Assembly: GCA_008921705.1 (NCBI GenBank) | Contig: VFFE01007789.1 | Span: 2,173,285-2,237,284 of the forward strand | Source: Burhinus oedicnemus | Lineage: Eukaryota; Chordata; Aves; Charadriiformes; Burhinidae | Length of the DNA stretch: 64,000 bases | Direction: 5' to 3' | Part shown: positions 11,801-23,236 of the stretch, piece after piece | How the letters are laid out: the number at the start of each line of letters is the position of its first letter | Numbering within the stretch: the first letter of the stretch is position 1 | Position numbers and translations under genes: made by a program | The notes under the pieces: generated by a model | What the model was told of the DNA's origin: nothing | The model's database searches: none | What the model saw: only the letters and a program-made list of their open reading frames with translations

Positions 11801-14244
11801 TGAGCTCTGTATTAATTTGGAGTAAATGTTATCACAGACAACATGTAAAACTTATACCCTACATATTCAGGTTATGGAGGGTCCATAGGCTACCATTTTA
11901 TTTTTCTTAGTTTTATTTGAAAAACACATTTTGAAAATAGTGCCTGTCAGAACATCGGAAGATTTACAGTGTTTTCAGAAAGTGTTATTTTGCCTTTTGA
12001 AGAGAGCCTTCTTAAGAAATACTGTGTAATTATTTAAACTGCTTAGTACACATAACCACAGAGAACAGTCAGGTTGACAGCTCCTGAAATTACCATCGGG
12101 AGCAGAGTTCAAGTGTTTGAAGCTCTGTGAATTATATTCTAATGGCCCAAAAATATTAGCTTCTTTCAGGTCAATTCTTGCTCTCAATGAATCTACGAAT
12201 ACATCATGGAAACACTTCAATTTATGAAGTCACAGATTAAAACACATTCCTCTCTATGGAAAACAACTTGTCTTATTATTCTACAATAATATCCCTGAAT
12301 GCACTATGGAAACAGGCTGGGAAAAGCTTGAGACCAACGGGAATTGCTGTTATTTCAACAAAAACAGATAAAGCCCTAAGGAAAATTTGCTTGTACTGAT
12401 CAGTATAAACCCTAAGAGTAACTACAAGTAATCAAGTTATTACAAAGGGCTTTATTTATGTCCATAAAACTTTATTCTGAACTAAGCATGTTCCAAGACC
12501 TTCCATCTTGCTGACTCAGCCTTTCTGGTTGTTACTGCCTCAGTTGAATTGATTCAACAGTTTGTGCAGCTGTACCCTAAACTGAATAGACAAATGGTTT
12601 GGTTTACAAAACAAATAAATAAAACACCAAAGCAAACGTTTTTTAGAAACAGGGGTTTTTAAGCTCATTTAAGGCTTACTTCACTGATTATTTTCAGAGC
12701 ATTTTCATGCTAATGCTCGTTTGCAGAACTGAGGGGACTATGACCTCCATCTCAGAAAGGAGGAATAAAATGATCAGGAACAAGTGCTAAGAATGTAGTA
12801 AGATTATTTTTTAAGCTGAGTTTGCCTCAAAAAAATTGCAATGTGTACCATAGCTAAACTCTGTAACAGCACATTTTTCATATTTGTTAGATATGTGCTG
12901 GGAAATGCAAACTTACAACTGAGAAAGAAATTGTCACATTAAAAAATGTACCAGTGAAGATTTCCAGTGTCAATTACACCTATTAATAATTGACAAAACC
13001 TTACTTTAAAATAGTATTCTTACTTTCATTTAAATCATTTCAACGATACTGTTACTATTCATATTTGACTGAAATAACAGTGAAGACTCCATATGATTTA
13101 GGAATATTTCAAAAGAAATAGACCAAGACAAATAGCTGGATTTATAGGAACTTTTGTCCAGAAAATACGATCAGCTGTGACTAGTTGTTTCTAATATATG
13201 CAATTTCTACAACCCCCTCCCAACAAAGTTAAATATCATATGAACAAATAACGAACTTCATTTGTACAGTGATAATCCCTGCCAAGAATGCTTACTAGCT
13301 AGGATTTAGATACAGTGGATGAATTAAAAAAAAAAGAGTCACCTAACAAAGTAATGAGAGGTTTAAACTCAAAATATGATGTCTGTATAAATTTGTAATT
13401 AGGAGCTATTTCACAGCAGAACAGTCTGCATTTTAAAATAGACAGAAGCAGTGGTAAGGGTTTTTAAAAAAAATCGGTCTTTTATCACAAATGAACACAA
13501 CATTAAGTTTGTCTAAGCTCATTACTGAAACATCAATAATTATGGGCTTTAGAGTATTTAAAATTTCCTGTGAAACTCAAATATCACACAAACTGGGTGG
13601 TGAGGAAGAAAAAAAAATGTTGTTTGACTCCCAGAAAAACTAAAAACCTCAGAGTGTAGGTCTCATCATACTTCCATAAACAACAGATTTTAGTGCAGCC
13701 ATTGATTTACAAAAGAATTTCCCAAGTAAGGCAAAACATGTATCTAGTGATTTATGACAATGGTAGGAAGTGCACTCAGAGCTGGGGCTGCTCCCAGAAT
13801 TTTTGCAAGTATAGCACAAAGAATTCTCTTTGATATAATTTGCTTATATGGGTGAGCATACAATAAATGTAGCATGCTCTGGCTCAGTGAAAAGAGAATA
13901 AATAGTTGGTTTAATCAAACTGAAGTTATTTAAAAACTTTTCTACAGCTTCATTAAATACCTAAAATATGCAAAATCCCTTACAAGAGTAGCTAACATTT
14001 CTATCAGAAATGAAATGATTCTTAAATGCCAACAGTTTCTGCCAGGGATTCATCTCTTACATTATCTTTTTTTTTCTGTTTTTCATTTTTCACGCTTTCC
14101 ATGGTAAATGTAATTAGCTTAGCTTGCTGTGACTAAAAACTCCATGTAATCATACCCAGTTTCTCTCTTAGTTCATGAAAGAAAATAGTCCTATGGATAA
14201 AATTGGAAGCTTTGATGCATTCAATGCATATGTGGATCTTGCCA
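8891..14244. other. AT-rich unique sequence, no gene seen
   Basis: No protein or RNA gene is recognised. There is a short exact tandem duplication at 10799-10826. A stretch near 11480-11560 faintly resembles an ancient amniote repeat (GTGCCTAACACAAAAGG followed by TTGGGCCC), too diverged to assign. Open frames of 60-85 codons on the minus strand near 10245-10620 and 11382-12220 show no family features. Confidence 0.55.
10799..10826. repeat. Exact 14-base tandem duplication
   Basis: The unit TTTCAGAAGAAATA occurs twice head to tail without mismatch, at 10799-10812 and 10813-10826. It looks like a simple replication-slippage duplication. Confidence 0.9.
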
Positions 14245-15228
14245 ATCACAGTCTAGTAGGAGGTCTGTGACAAGTGATGTTCCCCAGGGGTCAGTACTGG
14301 GTCCAGTCCTGTTCAACATATTCAGCAGTGACCTGGATGAAGGGATAGAGGGTACCATCAACAAGTTTGCTGATGACACAAAACTGGGAGGGGTGGCTGA
14401 CACACCAGAAGGCTGTGCTGCCATTCAGCGTGACCTGGACAGGTTGGAGAGCTGGGCAGAGAGAAACCTCATGAAGTTCAACAAAGGCAAGTGTAAGGTA
14501 CTGCACTTGGGGAGGAATAACCCCATGCACCAGGACAGGTTAGGGGTTGACCTGCTGGAAAGCAGCTCTGTGGAAAGGGACCTGGGAGTCCTGCTGGACA
14601 ACAGGATGACCATGAGCCAGCAATGTGCCCTTGTGGCCAAGAAGGCCAATGGCATCCTGGGGTGCATCAAGAGGTGTGTGGCAAGCAGGTCATGGGAGGT
14701 TATCCTCCCCGTCTACTCTGCCCTGGTGAGGCTGCACCTGGAGTACTGTGTCCAGTTCTGGGCTCCCCGGTTCAAGAAGGACAGGGAACTGGTGGGGAGG
14801 GTACAGCAGAGGGCTACAAAGACGATTAGGGGGCTGGAACATCTTTCTGATGAGGAAAGGCTGAGGGACTTGGGTCTGTTTAGTCTGGAGAAGAGGAGAC
14901 TCAGAGAGGATCTCATCAATAAACACCTAAAGGGAGTGTGGGACCAGTCTTTTTTCAGTGATGATCAGTGATAGGACAAGAGGTAATGGGCACAAACTTG
15001 AATAGAGGAAGTTCCGTCTAAACATAAGGAGGAATTTCTTCCTTTGAGGGTGGCAGAGCACTGGAACAGGCTGCCCAGAGAGGTGGTGAAGTGTCCAACT
15101 CTGGAGACATTCCAAACCCGCCTGGACGCTATCCTGTGCAACCTGCTCTAGGTGACCCTGCTGTGGCAGTTGGGTTGGACTAGGTGATCTCCAGAGGTCC
15201 CTTCCAACCCCTGTGATTCTGAGATTAC
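14245..15228 (+). mobile_element. CR1 LINE, 5'-truncated, about 1 kb
   Basis: This copy covers the second half of CR1 ORF2 from just before the RT catalytic motif through the 3' UTR. The 3' UTR blocks are clear: AACCTGCTCTAGGTGACCC, TTGGACTAGGTGATCTCC, and TCCCTTCCAACCCC followed by TGTGATTCTGAGATT, a remnant of the terminal 8-base repeats. The 3' UTR differs from that of the copies at 23 kb and 63 kb, so it belongs to another CR1 subfamily. The left border is where similarity to the ORF2 block leading into VPQGS starts; it is uncertain by about 10 bases. Confidence 0.95.
14267..14971 (+). pseudogene. CR1 ORF2 reverse transcriptase, C-terminal part
   Basis: The 234-codon frame encodes the palm-to-thumb part of the CR1 reverse transcriptase. 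It begins with [15 protein letters not shown] (RT motif B region, residues 5-19) and holds the catalytic motif C as FADDTKLGG (residues 34-42, the two aspartates intact). The CR1-typical blocks [32 protein letters not shown] and RVQQRATK follow. The real ORF2 is more than three times longer and starts with an endonuclease domain, absent here. The frame departs from the family after [10 protein letters not shown] and then stops. The tail encoding the HKLE...RLPREVV part follows in another frame, so there is at least one frameshift near 14930. The first codon is GTG, an arbitrary start inside the gene. The copy cannot be functional. Confidence 0.9.
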
Positions 15229-18200
15229 TATCACCGTTGATCCCAAGATCGCTGTATCTAAGATTTCTTAGGAAGAATTCTCTGGGGGTAGAAGCTGTCC
15301 ATTTATTACATGGTTATGCTGGCTATCAAAGTGAATATGCAGTACCTATTCACAAACATAGATGTTATTACAATAAGAGAAACAAGAGGTAATGGCAATA
15401 GAAGTTTAACCAGACTATTTTTGAAAGATTCTTCAGGAGAACTAATTGCAAAGGACCCTGCAGTAAATGCACAAAATTTGTAAGTTATTTAGAAATATCC
15501 CCTTGTAAATCTAGTATTAAACAGTACACTTGTTTAGGTTTTGGTTAATATTAAGGATTTCTACCCTGAGGTTCAAAGTGATATCACCACTTATCAGTCA
15601 AAAGATGCATCAGAACTGTTCTAATGAAATTAACTTTCTCCAACACAGAAGTTTACAACTGAAAGAGCCAGTCCACAATTCTTTTTCAGGAAAGAAGAAA
15701 CAGTAGTAACATTTCACTAACTTCATTTTGATATCAAGTTTTGTAAGACTTTTGTAATGTAATAATACAGAAGAAATCTCAACTTGGAACTAAGAGAAGG
15801 TCTATTACTTGACAGGTTATAGAGGATTTAAAAATAGCATCGCAGAAATATGACATTATTCTTTCTAATGAATGGTCCCAACATGAATTAAGTGATTAAG
15901 TGCAGATTGCACAGCCAACAAAAAAACAAAAAATTCTGTTAATGAAATTTTTGTATTCAAGAAATGCTGTGACACGTTGATTGTTCTAAATCCAAAGTGA
16001 TGTTTCAAAAGCAATTACAGTAGTCAGCTCTTTATTTTCCTGTCTCTCATTAATTCAAAGCAATGTGCTGAAAGTAAATCCGTTGCATTGTAATTTCTCA
16101 ATGTTATCGTCAGTGGCCAAAAGGCAACATATGTTCCCCATCATAAATAATTAAATCATTAACTCTTCAGCAGTGGTGAAGAGTAAAACTTTGAAGGCTT
16201 TTATCTCACATAGGATATTTTTAACAAAACATAAATTTACTAATGGGAGCTAGATGCACAGATACTAAAGGATACACAGAAAAATGGTTTCCAGTAAGCT
16301 GTCACTTGATTTATCAAACATTGTTCAGTGGGTTCTGTATAAAAGTATATCTAGGAGCTGACTTAGCATAGCGGCACAGAAGACTGCAGTTCTCCTCCAC
16401 AAGCACTGCGCAGTGCCACGCACTCACGCCTGGCCAGAAGAGTGGAGGGCACTAACACAACTGTACAACCCTATGCCCATTCCAACACCAAAAATTCAGA
16501 ACAAGCTCTTAGGCAACAAACTATAGCAGATTTCATGTCCCTGTGAAACACTGAATACAAGAGGTAGCCAAACTTTGTACTTACATATTTAACTGTACAG
16601 AGTCTTGGTCTTGGAAGACAACCATGTGAGGTAAAGTAAAAGCAAGGAAGTATGGCCCAACACTTGGTTTCTGTGACCTACTAGTTACCAACTGAGTCAA
16701 AAAGATGACTTATGGTCTCAAAATTTCTGCTTTGGGAGACGAGAATAAAAATGGAGAAAGGCAAAAGACCAGTGAGATGTTTTCCAATTCTTTTAAAATC
16801 ATCCTGTAATTTTTCATTTCTTTCTGAGCCAAATGATTTGGTTCTGATTTTAATTAAGAGTTTCTCTTTTTTAGCTGAGCACTTAGGTCAGGAAAGGATT
16901 GTTTGAAGGTGCTAGAGTCAGAGGATAACAGGGTCTCCTTAGCACAAAATACCCTCAAGAAGGGACTGGTCCCACAATACGTGCGTGGATCTACACAGAG
17001 AAACAATTCAGACTGGGGCCACATATGCTTCTTTGACCCATATTCACATTTCTACGGGCAGAGGAGAAATAGTACTAGTACTAGGAGGAAAAACTGCTAA
17101 GACTGTTTTATACTTCCTTAATAAAATCCTATTTACAAAGATTGTTTCCCTGAAAATAAACAACAGAAGACAGAGGATTTATTACTCAATGTTCACACCA
17201 TCTTTTCAGCCTATGAATTACCTGAAAAGCTGCCAGCTTTTCCACAAAATCAGAGCATACTGTCTCTGCACTATTTTCTTCGAATATGCTGCTGTTTTTT
17301 CCAGTAACAAATACGTACCTCTCTAGCAAAATATTCTGAGCCATTTGCTGCAACTTTGGCTGTAACTTTGGCAGACTTCCAGGACTATCTATTCAGCAAG
17401 TTTCAAAGCAACCCAGAATCAGCAGGCAATTTGAAAAGCTCTCAGCCCCTCCTTGGGCTCACACATTGGCCTCAAATGATTATACAAATGTAAACACAAT
17501 AGCAATTTTTTCCAGTGTGCTTCTGGAGCATACTTTCCATTTTAATTTTGTTTGTTAGACATTGGCTGCTCTGCAATACCAGCCATTGCACAGTAAGGAT
17601 GAACAACAGGGAAATTAATTTCAAAATTGCACTCCTGATCTGAAGCAAAGACCTAGTGAAGGTGCACTGCCTTTATGTCTTATTACAGAGATTTGAATAC
17701 TTATACTGAGTTTTCTTGTTAGAGTTGAGATGATACTGGGATTTTCACTTGAATATTCAGCAAAAGGGAAAATCACAAAAGATACCAGCTCCCATTCAGT
17801 CCACAGACCAGCCAGACTGCCAGTTTAAACCCTTTCCTGGAGACAGCCCTTCAGAGAAATCCCCAAGACCGCCACATGCCTAAGTCAGGGATATCCTCAC
17901 TGCAGAAAAGGAGCAGAGCATGGTAGCAACTAGTGCAAGGAAGATGTGATTTATTTAAAAACAGGGATATGGGCAGAGATAGGTAAAACCCTACCTTTCC
18001 ACAATAAACTTTTGCCTCACTTTATTTGAAGTGCAACGTTTTCTCCTCTTTCCTCAGCAGAGTTTTATATTTCTAGGCACTTGTGAAACTCTGGTCAACT
18101 CATAAAAACACTGAGATTCTATTTTTACACGAAACAACAGATGAAATAATTATCTATTTTTAAAACATAGACCAAAGTAAAAAGCTGAATAGCAGTAATA

Positions 18201-21200
18201 GTGCACATCTTTTGATATTTCAAAGACCTTGTGATACTTACTGTAAGTTTTGTAGGAGTTTCATCTGACTAATTGTTAGCAATGAAATTGCAAATACGCA
18301 CTTTTTATTTAGCAAGTCTTAGGTACATTTTACAACATTAAATCAAAGATTCCATAGTTCATTCTCTAGTTTTAGTCTTTTAAGCGTGAATAAATTGGTA
18401 ATAAACCTTATTCCTTAAAACCACAACTTAAATAGACCTTTAAGCCATTTGAAAGACTTAACTATATTGAGATTTCTCATATTAAATTCTTGTTAATTCT
18501 ACTGAATTTGTAACTTGCTAGCATTACATTTACTATGGCCAGGATAACAATCCTTAAGCAGTGGAAGGTAAAACAATCTGCCACCTAAAGTAATATGCAT
18601 TCATTTTAAAGTTAAGATCTCCCAAACACAAACAACCAGTCAGATCCTATCATCACCTCCAACTGTACTGTGTTTTCACGTCCAGGGAAAGCTTCCTCTA
18701 TTCCTGTCAGCATATAGCTGTTTTTCTGCAGTGCAGTCTTTTTGTATTGTTTCTCTTCTGCACAATGATTAGAAATTATTATTCTGTTTCCTGGATATTT
18801 AAAGACAAGGAGTTTCTATGTAATCTTAAGGAATAGATCAACCAATCTATCTTAAAATTAAGCATACTCATCTCTGTTTCTAACACAGCAATCTGAGTTT
18901 TAGCTAATTTTATATTTAAAGTAATGAATTAAAACTTGGTAAGTGAAAGGTTGTATCCCATCTGAAAATACTTCTTGGATTACTTTGACTGTGTTCTTAG
19001 TTTTCTCAGAGGCTTTGCATCATGCATCTCACATGCTGAGACTTTTTTTTTTACTAATTAAATTTAATCCTAAATCTCAGTTCACAAAAGCTTGTAGCTA
19101 GTGTTCTAAGACTGAGCAATAGAGAGAACGTCTCTTGAATAGAGCAGGTCATATTAAGCAGGACTTAAGCAAGATTTTGTACTTGCCTTCATGCACAAGT
19201 ACATATATTTTACTAACAGATGCTGGATTGTCCAACCAGCCTTTCTGCAAGAACAAACATAGATTCATATTAATTTTTGCAGGTACACTACTGTAAATTT
19301 CAGCCAAATGAGAATTCAGCTTTCCTTATCTTCAACATGAAATAAAGTTCTTCTAATATTATTGTGCCTATCATAAACTTAAAAATCAAAGTAACTGACT
19401 ATCATCAATAACGTTAATGTTTCTTGAGGCTCTTCATAAAAACAGATGTTATGTTGCCAGTGTGTCTTTTAAGTATTATATAATGAAAATTTCTAGTGGC
19501 TTGGAAAATTCCTTATCCCATCAAAACTTCAGCTCCTAGTATAAAAATCAACCCAACAAAATTTAAGTTGTTCGGTTCTCTGTTCTAAATGTATTGATTT
19601 TCCATTAAAAATAGAATCTAATGGCAATGTATTTTTAATGTCTAAACAGAAAACCAGTGCTGTAATGCAAATATTTTAGATGTAAAAGCTAAGCAGAATA
19701 ATCCAGTTTTAGTATAGATGCTTAAATCACACCCATTTTAAAAACTTTTTTTTAGACTTTTAAAAACTCAATACTTCGCACAGAAATTGTATTTTCTTTT
19801 TAAATGACAGAAACTTGTCTTTTTTCAGAACAATAATTCACAATAGCTGAGTTCCTGGAACTCAAGAGACATTTTTAAAACTGCTGTCCAAGCTTTCACC
19901 ACTTTACTCCAAGCTTTATTTTACTATAAAGCACAGCAAATGAAAGAGAAATACTTGGAGAACACATGCACAGGGACACACACATGCGCAACGACCTGAA
20001 ACTGAACTTGCTAAGGAAGCTTCTAATGAAACAGTTAAAAACAATGACAAAGATGATGATGATGATGATGATATACAATACATTTTCTCATTTATTTTTT
20101 TTTAAATGAACACTGAGATAGGGTCTTGATTCTTTGGCCCCGCTACAAGTGACACTCCCCTTCTCAGTTTATGTAATAAGTGAGTGAACATTATGAAAGC
20201 TTCGCCCATGTTAGGCTATGAGACTGAGGTCATACCATTATACTGAATCCACAGATTTCCCTGTAAAACATGTTGCAAACAATGAGAACATGCTGATCAT
20301 TAGCGAGTTACTCCCTTCGCACAGCAGAGCTAATACATGAAGGTAAGCAGTTTGTGAGCTTCAACAGTTTTTTTTAAAAAACACCAGAAATTTCTGTGAA
20401 TCACAATCACATGAAGATCGTTTTAAGAAAAGTCCCATTTCTGGCACACACAGCCTCCCAACCAACAATAGTTCTAGTTTTGGCTTTTCTTACTCATGAG
20501 TCTCTCAGAGCAATGCTGTATTAAGGAGGCCAACCAAAAGAGTGACACTAAACTGTAAAAGAAGCATTTCGTGTCTGTTTGGGTCTGTGATGGAGAACAA
20601 GACTTGTCTGGACTCCGTGGCCAATACAAAATATCAGCAAAATATCTTGAAGTTTTCCCAGCTGTAAGGCAGCATGCTTAAAAAACCTAACAGCTAAACA
20701 AAGAAGTTCCGCATCTTCTCACATAATTTCACTTTTTTTAGTATTGCTAATTTGCTTTCTCTGATTGAGAGGAAAAAAGTCTCTTTCACTTTTCTGTTTG
20801 CCCCAAATGAATTACAGTAACTAAATTAAATCATCCATCTTAAACCATCTTGCTCACCACACACATCCATCAAAGCAAGATCTGAATGTGAATTAATCCC
20901 ATGCCAGATTAGCAGAAAAACAACCACAGATGTTCTTAGAACACATGAGACAATAAACAATATGTCTGGATACCTGTCTAGTATCTGAATGTTTGGAAGC
21001 ATTCTGGAACAGAAGTGAACATAGTACTGAGACAGCTCACGAGCCTTCACCAAGAAAGCTAGATTAATTCACAGCAATTGTTCTCTTAAAGAATCCACAA
21101 TGCCTCCATGGAGTATTTCTCAAGCCATGCAACATTTCCTGGCTTTTCTTATCCTTTCATGGCCATTTATCAGGGAATTGCCCGAGCTGCTGTAGCTATA

Positions 21201-23236
21201 CATTTGAACCGAATAAAGACAAAACAACAACAAAAAAAAAAAACAAACCCACAAATAAACAATTTAATCTGGACATTAAGGTTTTTAGAGCTTGTGTTGC
21301 TAAAATCATAGTCTATGATATTTATTTTTTTTTAAACTTCAGCTTTCCTAGAAAATGAATTCCATGATAAAAATTGTCCTGTTGGTGTACTACGATACAA
21401 GTATAATTGGAAAGCTAACTCTGTAAATACATTCATCATGGTTAAGAGGGAAAAAAAGCTCTGCAGAAGTAGGAAATACTTGACTACAGAGTAGAAGTGG
21501 TGATTTGTGAAAGATGATCAATTTTAAAAATAATTTTGTCTTTGCCATACATTGTGCAGTCACCGGTGGAAAATTCCTGCTATTTGTGAGGTTATAAGGC
21601 TATAAATCAAACAAAATAGGAAATATCTCCTCAAGCCCTCAACAAATAGGGTACAGCTGCAATAATAGTACTGTGGAATGAAAGGTTTGGTATATTCATT
21701 TTACAAACGCCTTAAATCATTAACAGTCATCATTCTAATTGTGTTTTATTGTGCAATAATAAAGTACTGTTCTACTTGGCAGCTCCCAAGTTGAAGTTGA
21801 GAATTATTGAGTATATTTTAGCATTGTTTACATTTAATTTTAGACTAGCTAAGATTGGTCGTGTGACCCTAGTCCCAGGTCAAATAACAGACCTTTTACC
21901 ATATTATGTGATTTAAAGTAAAGTACCATCTGAGCTAAAATAAGGAAGCTGAAAAGGAAAGAGGAAGCAAGTTCAGGCACCCTCCAACACGATGAATTGT
22001 AATAAATCAGCTGAACAGAAAAGTGAAAAAAATTCTTCATAAAATACAGGCAGGATGTTTGTTCCATTTTACAAAATGATGCTCAGTTACCGCATTAACA
22101 GTTTTACCCTTGTGCAATTTAATTCTTACTTTTAACAATGTTACACTTAGCAAAAACAGTGGATGATTACATCTTTTCCACCAGTGATTGAAACTAAAGA
22201 TCAAAGACCAAGTGACATGCTTTTGTCATTTGAAACTTATCCCAGGAATCACCACTGCTCAGCTGCCACACAAGGAGAACAAAGTCCCAACCCCAAGCCA
22301 AACTAAGATTTCCTAGTGACTTAATTGGGGAAAGAATGAACATTTAGTTCCATGGAGATTTCACCTGGAATGGGGAATAAACAAATGAGAAACACTTAAG
22401 AAAAAGAAGAGAGAGGCGAGAGAGAAGAAATAGCAGAGAGAGACTCTAGCTACAGCTTAACTCTCATGGCCAGTACTTTAATAATCTTACTGTATCCTTT
22501 ATCCCAAAAAAGAGAAGTGCTGTGGGTGTGCTAGTTGGGAGATTTTCCTTTTTCTTTTTTTAACTTTAAAGTTTATTTGCAGTTTGTAATTGAAAACTTC
22601 CGTATGCCAGAGAAGCTTCTTTTCACTTACGATTACCAAAGCCATAAACTTAAAATCTAGACTTAGATTTCAAGCCTTCTAATGCCACTTCTTTTTTCTC
22701 AAAATTAAAGAATTTTGGTACAGGTCCATCTTGAACAGGCTGTCACAATATTCTTCTGTTTTCATAAGACTCCTGAAATATACCATAGGAGTGTTAAAAA
22801 ATAACACAACTTTTCAACACAGCATACAATTCAAGACTGAACAAGTGAGTCAGTTCTGTACTGGAACGACTTAATAAGAACCAAGATACCAAGTACATTG
22901 TGCCATGAGGCATGTAAATTAATTAACATCTTTTTTTGACACTCTAATGACCATTCATCTCTATATCTATGACTCTAGCAATTCATTTTTTGTATTCATT
23001 TTATTGCTAGTAACATCTTATATGAGACAATAGGGACAAAAAAATAGCAAAAGATGATACTTCAGTAATTATTGAATCAAAAAAATAAGAGTGTGAATAA
23101 AATATACTGACAGACACGCATTGCTTCAAAGCACAATTTACATTTTTACTACAGGTCTCTAGAGTATTCAAAATGTTCTGAAATACATGAATGTTATATA
23201 AGTTACTGTCTAGGAAACAGTTGCCAGATGAGTGGT
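15229..23236. other. AT-rich unique sequence, no gene seen
   Basis: This is about 8 kb without recognised genes. It contains a GAT microsatellite (20052-20072) and a purine-rich patch near 22400-22445. An open frame of 113 codons at 16985-17326 has no recognisable domain and overlaps other frames. Confidence 0.55.
20052..20072. repeat. (GAT)7 microsatellite
   Basis: Seven uninterrupted GAT units are present. On the minus strand they give a run of isoleucine codons in a spurious 60-codon frame. Confidence 0.95.

Noticed and set aside
14221..15115. Minus-strand frames of 60-81 codons
   Set aside because: They are antisense shadows of the plus-strand CR1 ORF2.
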